Origin: Paramacrobiotus metropolitanus
Lineage: Eukaryota; Tardigrada; Eutardigrada; Parachela; Macrobiotidae
DNA length: 64,000 nt
Direction of reading: 5' to 3'
Assembly (NCBI RefSeq): GCF_019649055.1
Contig: NW_026570294.1
Span: forward strand, 434,001-498,000
Below are positions 57,464 through 64,000 of this stretch, in pieces (position 1 is the stretch's first letter; the number at the start of each line of letters is the position of its first letter). The notes beneath the pieces were generated by a model that searched no databases, was not told where the DNA came from, and saw only the letters and a list, made by a program, of their open reading frames with translations. The position numbers and the translations under genes were made by a program.

Positions 57464-58398
57464 CAGCGTGGTAGCGCCAAGTTGAAGACAGTTGGTTGCC
57501 AATTATTAAAATTTCAGAGTTTGGTACTTTTAACTCTCTTATTGCTAAAACTAGTAACGCTATGTTTGGAGAACTGGAAAAAAACTCTGTTTTGGTATAT
57601 AAACTCTTTTTGGAATTTTCGGATTTTTTTCGGAAGTGGTCACTGGAATTTGACCAGTGACCACTTCGTAAAATAAAAGGGGAGGATCAACAAAAAAATT
57701 ACGAAAAAAATCCAGATCGTCTGGGTCTCTTTCGTACTTTATATCACCGTAAAGGCTGATATTTGTGCAAACGAACAAAACAAAATTGTTCAAAATTCGG
57801 ATTGGTTTCCGATTCTGCAGGGTCTCCCAAAGGGAAGATTCCTGGATGACACACTAGGTTCCAGATTTTGTTGGACAAGTGTAGCTAATAGCGACTACCC
57901 CCTAAGCAGACACAAAACTAGAACACCTAACAGTTGTGTCTGTGCGAAAATGAGCCGGGAGAAGCCGAGTAATGCCTTACAAGTGTACAGGGAATTTACC
58001 ACGGCGACCTAAAAAATCCCGGTCGGTTTTTGAAAACAGCATATTTTAAAACATTCCTCTTTCCTGTGGAAGATAAGGAAAGCCAACCACCTTATTTTTT
58101 TCTTGAAATAGGCGACAAAAGTACATGAGAAAAAAAACAAACACTGAAAAGTACGAAGACCGTTAAAAAGTTTCAATCCAAAATATCCTGAAAACGCTGG
58201 TCAGTCGAAAACTCACCGGAAATGAAATTGAAATATAAATAATATGAGATCTATACAAAAGACAGCAAAAATTTTTTTTCAAATAGGTGAACCGTGAACC
58301 ATAGTTTTATCCATAATAATTGAGCAGAACTAACAAGTACAGGGAAGTGAGGGGGCGAATTAAATATGCGCTGTCTTCAACTTGGCGCTACCACGCTG
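57464..58398. mobile_element. Tc1/mariner-like non-autonomous element, 935 bp
   Basis: Perfect 28-bp terminal inverted repeats starting cagcgtggtagcgccaag (57,464-57,491 and 58,371-58,398) are flanked by TA on both sides (57,462-57,463 and 58,399-58,400), the target duplication of Tc1/mariner elements. No transposase ORF. A strong internal hairpin lies at 57,633-57,667. Confidence 0.8.
57633..57667. repeat. perfect 14-bp hairpin inside the mariner-like element
   Basis: gaagtggtcactgg, loop aatttga, then its exact complement. Possibly a secondary recognition structure or a nested foldback remnant. Confidence 0.75.
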
Positions 58399-58400
58399 TA

Positions 58401-59049
58401 TTGTGCTTCACAATACTAAAGTATACTTGGTACTGCACTTGCGTTTCCCATACTTAACACCAACTCCTACATTTTTTTGACCAGAAAGTTTTAAAAAAAA
58501 ATCAAAACTCCGGATAAGTTGGGCAGGAAAATATGGATTTTTTTAAGACCAAGCTTGACTTAAACTGACCACGCGTTGACGAATCCATGAAAACAAAATT
58601 AATTACGTTTTGGATGGTAAGATTGTATGAATGAGCCTCGCTCGCGCTCGCGCCCAGCGTGGATCCACGCTGGGCAAGTGTGCATTGGAAAGGTTAGGCT
58701 TGAATTTATGGAACGTTATCGTTATGCTAAGTCCCTGCCGCTCTACAAAAGTACAGTCTACTGCACTATTGTTGGTACGCATATGAAACAGCAACAAATT
58801 ACGAGAATTACGAATTATGGGTGGTGGTAGCTCGGTCACTATCTATATAGTATATATATAGTATATATATAGCATATCTATATAGTATTCGACATTATTC
58901 GTAAATCGTAATATATATATACTTTATGTGCTACCAGTACTTTGTCAGTACATAGATATCGTATAATAAAATGTATAATAATACTGTAAGTAACTTTTGT
59001 TGTTTGCGCTGCTTGGGAGCGCTACCGACTGCTGCATAAATGTACAATA
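58401..59049. other. spacer with AT microsatellite and repeat modules
   Basis: Contains cgctcgcgctcgcgccc with a palindromic cccagcgtggatccacgctggg at about 58,650-58,671, the second copy of the two-module repeat, and a tatatagta microsatellite at about 58,841-58,885. No gene is seen. Confidence 0.5.
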
Positions 59050-59341
59050 GAAGTTTTTCGCTGAGACACCTTACCCATACCTTAACCATCTCTTATCAAA
59101 TAAAATAACGCTATGGTAAAATTATGTTTACCGCCGTTTCGCATCGCCTCGCTTAACTTTACTCTATAGTCACCATACACGATTGTCACATTTGGCGTAT
59201 TTTCGGTATGTTATTGCTGGATCTTGTTATTACTGGATCATATTTTTTTGGATCACTGAATCGCATATATTTTTCATATGCATCGTTGAATATGCCCTGA
59301 AAATGAAATTTATTTATCTGTTTCTTCTATACAAACGCAAA

Positions 59342-60382
59342 ATGATTTCCAGACGCAGGTTTCTTTTACTTCTCTGTATACTGAAAAAGCGAAAACTGCG
59401 AGATGACTGGATTCCCTTCGCTTTTGATCCCAGCGTCTTCACCGAACGAGAAAGCTGGCGATTTTTTCGCTTCACCATGTCCCAGATTGAAGAACTCCGT
59501 AAGCGTCTGCTTATCCCTGACATTGTGGTAACAGCTGAACGAGACCGAGCCTCAGGTGTGGAAGCACTGTGCATTTTGTTGCGCCGATTTGTTTATCCTT
59601 CACGTTGGATAGATCTCCGAATGTTTTTCGGCCGGTCAGAAGGCAGTCTATGCCGTATTTTTATGTGGGTTTTAAACCACATCGACAGAACGTTTAGATG
59701 GCTTGTGGAAGAGTGGAATCAGACCTGGCTTACCGAAGAGGATTTTGTTATATTTGCTGGCGCCGTGGCCGCAAAAGGTGGTGTTTTACGCGGTTGTTTT
59801 GGGTTCATCGATGGGACTGCACGACCAATCAGCCGTCCCAAATTTTTTCAGCGCCAGTGTTTTAGTGGCCACAAGCGTCATCATTGTTCGAAGTGGCAAG
59901 CTGTGTTGCTGCCTAACGGGATGATCGGGAGTTTGTATGGCGGACACCGAGGCTCCATGCACGACAGCACCCTTCTTACTTCGAGCAAAGTCCTGGACGC
60001 GCTGCAGCAAAAATTTACTACGTTTGCTGGCCCAGACAGATTCTGTCTTTATGGTAATTCGGGATACGGAAGAGGAGAACTTGTAAAGAAACCATTTTCT
60101 AAAGTAGAAGTACTCAATGACCGTCGAAAAAAAGCATTAAATAAAGCTATGTCTCGGGTTAGAGAGCCTGTCGAGTGGGGCTTTAAAGAAGTTGTTTCAA
60201 AATTTGCATTTCTTGATTTTAAAAAGCAAATGCGGATGTACGTTAATCCCATCAACAAGTTATATCGTGTGGCTGTCATACTTATCAACTGTCATAACTG
60301 TTTAAACCATAATCAAGCTAGCCAGTACTTTGATTTGGAGCCACCTAGTCTGGAAGAGTATTTGGTTACGTTTGATGAATAA
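59342..60382 (+). CDS. Harbinger-like transposase (HARBI1/DDE_4 family)
   Basis: 346 residues from the ATG at 59,342 (a second candidate is 59,303); the start gives the MISRRRFLLLLCILKKRK-type basic/hydrophobic beginning usual in this family. The core has GCFGFIDGTARPI, QCFSGHKRHH, LLPNGMIGSLYGGHRGSMHD and VEWGFKEVVSKFAFLDFK. The first acidic residue (IDGT) and the glutamate (VEWGF) are present. The GDSGY position reads LYGNSGYGRG, so the expected middle aspartate is asparagine. If that residue is catalytic the enzyme is inactive. The TAA stop overlaps an AATAAA (60,376-60,381). Intact frame otherwise. Confidence 0.85.
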   Translation: MISRRRFLLLLCILKKRKLRDDWIPFAFDPSVFTERESWRFFRFTMSQIEELRKRLLIPDIVVTAERDRASGVEALCILLRRFVYPSRWIDLRMFFGRSEGSLCRIFMWVLNHIDRTFRWLVEEWNQTWLTEEDFVIFAGAVAAKGGVLRGCFGFIDGTARPISRPKFFQRQCFSGHKRHHCSKWQAVLLPNGMIGSLYGGHRGSMHDSTLLTSSKVLDALQQKFTTFAGPDRFCLYGNSGYGRGELVKKPFSKVEVLNDRRKKALNKAMSRVREPVEWGFKEVVSKFAFLDFKKQMRMYVNPINKLYRVAVILINCHNCLNHNQASQYFDLEPPSLEEYLVTFDE

Positions 60383-60436
60383 AGTTGTGTGCTCTTATGT
60401 CAATTTTATTACACTTTGGAATTAAATCAAAGCAAA

Positions 60437-61453
60437 TTAATTGCCACTCATTTTCTCCTTCAGTGCAATTTCACGCTCTCTACAGGCGATCTCGCGTTCT
60501 TGTAAATCTAGTTCACGCATGCGAACGGTGTACTTTCGCTCGTCTTCTGCACTTCTTAGCTCTTTCTCTTGTTCCATCTGTTTCTCTCGCAGCTGTCTTT
60601 CCTGCTCTATCTTTTTTTCCTCGAATTCTCGCGCCTGTTTCAGCTCCTTTTCCTTGATGCTGCATTTCATTTTGTCACCCTCAGCAATAGCTTTGACAGC
60701 CTCCATTTCGGCAGACGCTTTGGTCGATTTCACTGCTGCTGGTCGGCTACGCTTCTGTCGTAGTCTGCGGGCAGCCTTTTCACGTTCATATGCCACAGGA
60801 TCATAATCCGGCTTCTGCATAGCCGCTTCCTCTTCGGCAGCTGAATCCACCCATTCGTCATCGTCAGATCCGTCAGTAGCTCCTGACGCGCTGGAGGATG
60901 GAAGACGATAGTCCGCGAGATCATCCACACGCTTCTTTTTAGTGAAGGTCGACTCCCCGGCGTTCTGAATAAGGGCTGTTTCTGCATTCCGCTTCTGAGC
61001 CTCCGCTGCCTTTTGCTGCTTTTTCTGGTCGTTCAAAGCATGGGCATCCCGTTTACTCTCCGACAACGAGAGCAAAGCTGCTTCAATACGTCCGTAGATT
61101 TCCTCCGTGCCAGTTCGAACAAGATTTCGAAGATCTTGTTTCACGAATGCCTCGATCAGTTTTTCCACTCGAACCTGGCAGGCACGATCAGTCAACGGTA
61201 TCTTAAATTTCTGCATGGAAACAAAAATAAAATTAGCGTTCGTACAGGATCCCAGCGGGTATGAAAGCAAGTCAAAATTCACCTTAGTAGCGGTGAGATT
61301 TTCGGCGATCTTTTCCCAACATTCTCTAGGGTTCCGAGCTGCGTATGGATTCTGTGCGCTCGACTCCTCCGCAACCAACAAATCTAGCTCCGCGGTAAAG
61401 CGATTCCTTCGGTTCTTTGTTCGAGACTGGGGATTATCATTGACGTCCGCCAT
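60437..61453 (-). CDS. Myb/SANT-like DNA-binding partner protein of the Harbinger element
   Basis: ATG at 61,453. The N-terminal 90 residues resemble the Myb/SANT-like trihelix seen in Harbinger-associated proteins (FTAELDLLVAEE, CWEKIAENLTATK, DRACQVRVEKLIEAF), followed by KKKR basic motifs, an acidic patch (DGSDDDEWVDSAAEEEAA) and a long coiled coil rich in EKE, REK and QER repeats. A 72-base segment (61,282-61,211) begins gtgaat and ends in a pyrimidine-rich tttccatgcag. It is divisible by three and interrupts the trihelix, so it is probably an intron, giving about 314 residues. In Harbinger the partner binds the transposase and DNA ends and aids nuclear import. Confidence 0.75.
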   Translation of the reverse strand: MADVNDNPQSRTKNRRNRFTAELDLLVAEESSAQNPYAARNPRECWEKIAENLTATKVNFDLLSYPLGSCTNANFIFVSMQKFKIPLTDRACQVRVEKLIEAFVKQDLRNLVRTGTEEIYGRIEAALLSLSESKRDAHALNDQKKQQKAAEAQKRNAETALIQNAGESTFTKKKRVDDLADYRLPSSSASGATDGSDDDEWVDSAAEEEAAMQKPDYDPVAYEREKAARRLRQKRSRPAAVKSTKASAEMEAVKAIAEGDKMKCSIKEKELKQAREFEEKKIEQERQLREKQMEQEKELRSAEDERKYTVRMRELDLQEREIACREREIALKEKMSGN

Positions 61454-61876
61454 TTCGGAAATTTTAAAGAATTATTAAATTCTTTGAAAAATTAAAAATT
61501 TTAAATGCGCTTCGCTCTTGAGAAAAACACTTGTTGCTGGCGTAGTGGTCGACCGCCATCAAGGTGGCAGCGCATGAAGAACTGCATTTGCTGCGCGCAG
61601 CTGAGTTTTCACCGCCTTTCATTTTATTTTTTCCTCTTGCGCTTCGACAACTGGTACCATTTGTAGCATCAAGATTTACATTTAAAAATGTTTTCTGTGT
61701 TCGAAAAAAGTGTATTCAGTGAAATCAGGATGTACAGGATCTAAGGGGAGCCGCTGGAAGTTGGCTACCATACAACGAGTTTGTATGGTATCCGCACTTA
61801 CCATACGCTCGCACATAACCTTAGCGTATGGTTAAGTGTATGGCTATGGTTAAGTGGAGCGCTTGCGAAAAACTCC

Positions 61877-62547
61877 TTGGCAATTTCCTGGTGTACACCA
61901 TTTTTACATCAAAATAACTTGTTTGTTTTTTTTATTATTCATTATTAAAATTGATATCGGGTGTAGATCAAACAAACAGTATGAGACGCAGTCACACAGT
62001 GGACCTGTACGTACCATTTCACCATTAAATGAATTAGATTTCATGAAGTACGCGTATACTGTGGCCTTAACTGAGAAAATTACGTAATTGCAGCTTCCGC
62101 CTGCAGAAACGAAATTTAAATTTTGTACTGATCAGAGTCATATTTATATGCAATCTAAAGGATGTCTTTATACGTTACATTCAATTTTATCATGTGTTGA
62201 AAGTAAAAATTACTGTAATGATCAATGGGAGGAAAAGATTTAACTGTACATATAACTGATATTTATATAAGTAACACCGGTAGATTATCCCCCAAGTTGT
62301 GACGTACTTCCGCCACTTAAATAAGGCCCTTTGGGACTGGCGAGTGCTCGTACTGTATAAGTTAAACGCTAAGTACTTGGCCTTTACGTCCTGCATGTCA
62401 GAATAACATTAAATAATCGTTTTTAGTACGTTTTCATTATAAATGCCTGATTTTCTTCGGCTTTGGTTTTAATAATGAATTTGTTACAATCAAGTTGATT
62501 GAATCAACAATGAAATTAACAATTAAGTATTTCTGAACAAAACGCAC
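61877..62547. other. intergenic, nothing recognised
   Basis: AT-rich. No splice-supported exon and no repeat identified here. Confidence 0.35.
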
Positions 62548-63544
62548 TTAACGCGAGGTTCCCAGTGGAAATTCATTTTGGGGTTTATAGCTCATTGTGA
62601 GGAATAAAGTCTCCTCTATCAGAATATGGCGCTACCATGTATATAAAAAAATTGTTTACGTTAAAAAAACGATTTTCCGTTATGAGTGCCGAAGGGGGAA
62701 GCGCTGTTCAACGGAGAAAAAGCGGCTAGCGCTGCTTTTAGGCTATCCGGGTTATGAATTCAGTCTTTTATGGTCAAGAGCGATGGATGGGATTCTGATG
62801 CAAAGCTATTGTTAGCGCAGGTGAAGTAATCAGCCGTTTCAAAAGAATGCTGAGCCGAAGCAATTAGTGAGAGGATGGTGTGATAACTTAGTTGACTGAC
62901 GGCTATTGTCTTTGCATGCGGCGTGCGCGTCTGAAGTCTCCAGCCCTTCTGTCCTTTCGTTTGCTTCAATCAGCGTTCCAGCTGTAGATTTTCTGTACTG
63001 AACATAGCGCAACAAAACACGGTAGACTTTAAACGCGTTTCGTGAGAAATCAAACTTAATTTCACAACAAATTAACGCGTTATCAAAAAATTACTCAAAA
63101 AGTGTCATTAAATCGAACACTACCAGCTGAGCTTGTTACACATACCGTTTTTTGATATCATGTAAGCTTTAAGAGTTATAGCAGAAAATGTTCAGGGGCG
63201 GCACCGCCCCACCACCCCTGGATCGGTTTTTTGCACTTTAAATTTTTAATAGCAATGATATTGAAATTTCCAATGTGTGATAAGCTTTCACGCTGTTTCC
63301 GCACCGAATAGCGTTTGCAAAACTTTTTTGGATGAACAGTACTCAGTAAATTTCACTCTGAAATTTTTGACTTTAAAACTTCATAATTAGCTTACTGTGA
63401 GCAAAATAAACTTTTTGCTAACGCTATTATGTAGTAAAATCATTTTCTTGATATATCGTCAAGTGCGTTTGATATAAAGTCTTGCTATGACCGTGTTATA
63501 TGAATTACCGCAAAGGGACCGAACCACTGGGAACCTCGCGTTAA
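62548..63544. mobile_element. TTAA-flanked non-autonomous TIR element, about 990 bp
   Basis: Inverted copies of ttaacgcgaggttcccagtg at 62,548-62,568 and 63,524-63,544 are perfect over 21 bp. The outermost four bases are TTAA on both sides, the target sequence duplicated by piggyBac-type transposons, leaving 17-bp TIRs beginning cgcgaggttccc. No transposase is encoded. The TIR start differs from the common CCC of piggyBac, so the superfamily is tentative. Confidence 0.7.
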
Positions 63545-64000
63545 ACAGATACTCGTAGTCGTATACAAGTAGCAGTAGTAAGTACTCGTACAATGTTACT
63601 GTACTGTGTACGTCCGCAGAGTAACTATTTTTGCTTAAGAATTCAGTAATATTGTGGATAGTGTATACTAATAATACTATATACAAATATTATTTTGTTG
63701 TTTTCATGTATAACCGGGCCACTCTCCGGTACGATACAGTAAATTTGTGCAAGCCCCTAGTACAAAATGTAATGCATGGAATTAATCGGGTAGAAAATGT
63801 AGTACTAAGTAGTATTTAACAACTGCACTGCACTATTTAACTACTGCACTGCACTGCACGGTAATAATCGTAAGAATTTATTATGAAAATAATCAGATTC
63901 TGAGTTTGCATTAGTACAATACAATTCATACCCTACGTAGTTATTTGCAGTTGCATAGGTGGGTTTGCAGCTTTGAAGGTTCGAATCGTCGTGAGACTGC
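63545..64000. other. intergenic to window end
   Basis: Contains several tactcgta/gtactcgtac motifs and short ctactgcactgcactgca direct repeats near 63,820-63,860. No gene. Confidence 0.35.

Larger units (their letters stand above)
59050..61876. mobile_element. PIF/Harbinger-type DNA transposon with two convergent genes
   Basis: A DDE_4-type transposase (plus) and a Myb/SANT-like partner (minus) converge with 54 bases between their stops, the two-gene content expected of PIF/Harbinger. Inverted agtttttcgc (59,052-59,061) and gcgaaaaact (61,865-61,874), plus cttaaccata-type subterminal motifs on both sides, suggest the ends. The exact TIRs and the 3-bp target duplication are not resolved. Confidence 0.65.

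Noticed and set aside
59183-59341. N-terminal extension of the Harbinger transposase with extra hydrophobic residues
   Set aside because: It begins with a TTG and lies before two ATG codons; the family normally starts near the basic/leucine stretch at 59,342.
63970-64000. ggttcgaatc near the window end looks like a tRNA B box
   Set aside because: The bases around it do not pair as a T stem and no A box or acceptor stem is found upstream.

Overview
This is animal (metazoan) nuclear DNA. The evidence is GT-AG introns, AT-rich non-coding stretches around GC-rich exons, and animal-specific proteins: a FRAS1-type extracellular matrix protein, a TMEM151-type membrane protein, a rhodopsin-family GPCR, a FAM110-like centrosomal protein and a GIMAP/AIG1-like GTPase. 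The species cannot be fixed from sequence alone. A small-genome invertebrate fits best, perhaps an ecdysozoan such as a tardigrade, but that is a low-confidence guess.

Layout. 1-2630 holds the last four exons of a FRAS1-like gene (plus strand, intact, ending in the family's GTEV tail). 3.6-17.8 kb is transposon-rich: two decayed retrotransposons with restriction-like-endonuclease-type C-termini, a LINE fragment, two foldback elements, copy A of a three-copy repeat and one intact intronless GPCR (minus). 17.85-19.35 kb is a two-exon TMEM151-like gene. 21.4-24.25 kb is repeat copy B with a 969-bp TIR element inside it. 24,289-33,296 is a complete, very young Ty3/gypsy-type LTR retrotransposon: 4-bp target duplication, LTRs differing by one base, a canonical -1 frameshift site with a possible pseudoknot between gag and pol, and an extra third ORF of unknown function. 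Immediately after it lies an orphan but fully open second exon of TMEM151 (33.4-33.9 kb), then repeat copy C. 37.0-42.75 kb is a second, 5'-truncated FRAS1 copy with several independent lesions.

45.6-64 kb. There is a possible small spliced gene and a broken minus-strand ORF, both weak. They are followed by the most unusual locus of the window: an LRAT-like (NC-motif) ORF overlapping a GIMAP-like GTPase ORF on the minus strand (47.9-49.3 kb). The first has an N-terminal myristoylation-like motif and the second a C-terminal CaaX box. A four-exon FAM110-like gene (minus) follows, then a Tc1/mariner-like non-autonomous element, a two-gene PIF/Harbinger element (transposase plus Myb/SANT-like partner, convergent) and a TTAA-flanked TIR element.

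How it fits together. The duplicated FRAS1 and TMEM151 pieces, the three repeat copies and the nested transposons suggest segmental duplication followed by repeated transposon insertion. Between the two FRAS1 copies most substitutions in the largest shared exon are synonymous, so the second copy was probably constrained until recently and then decayed. Except for the LTR element, FRAS1 and TMEM151, functional statements are inferred from motifs read by eye.
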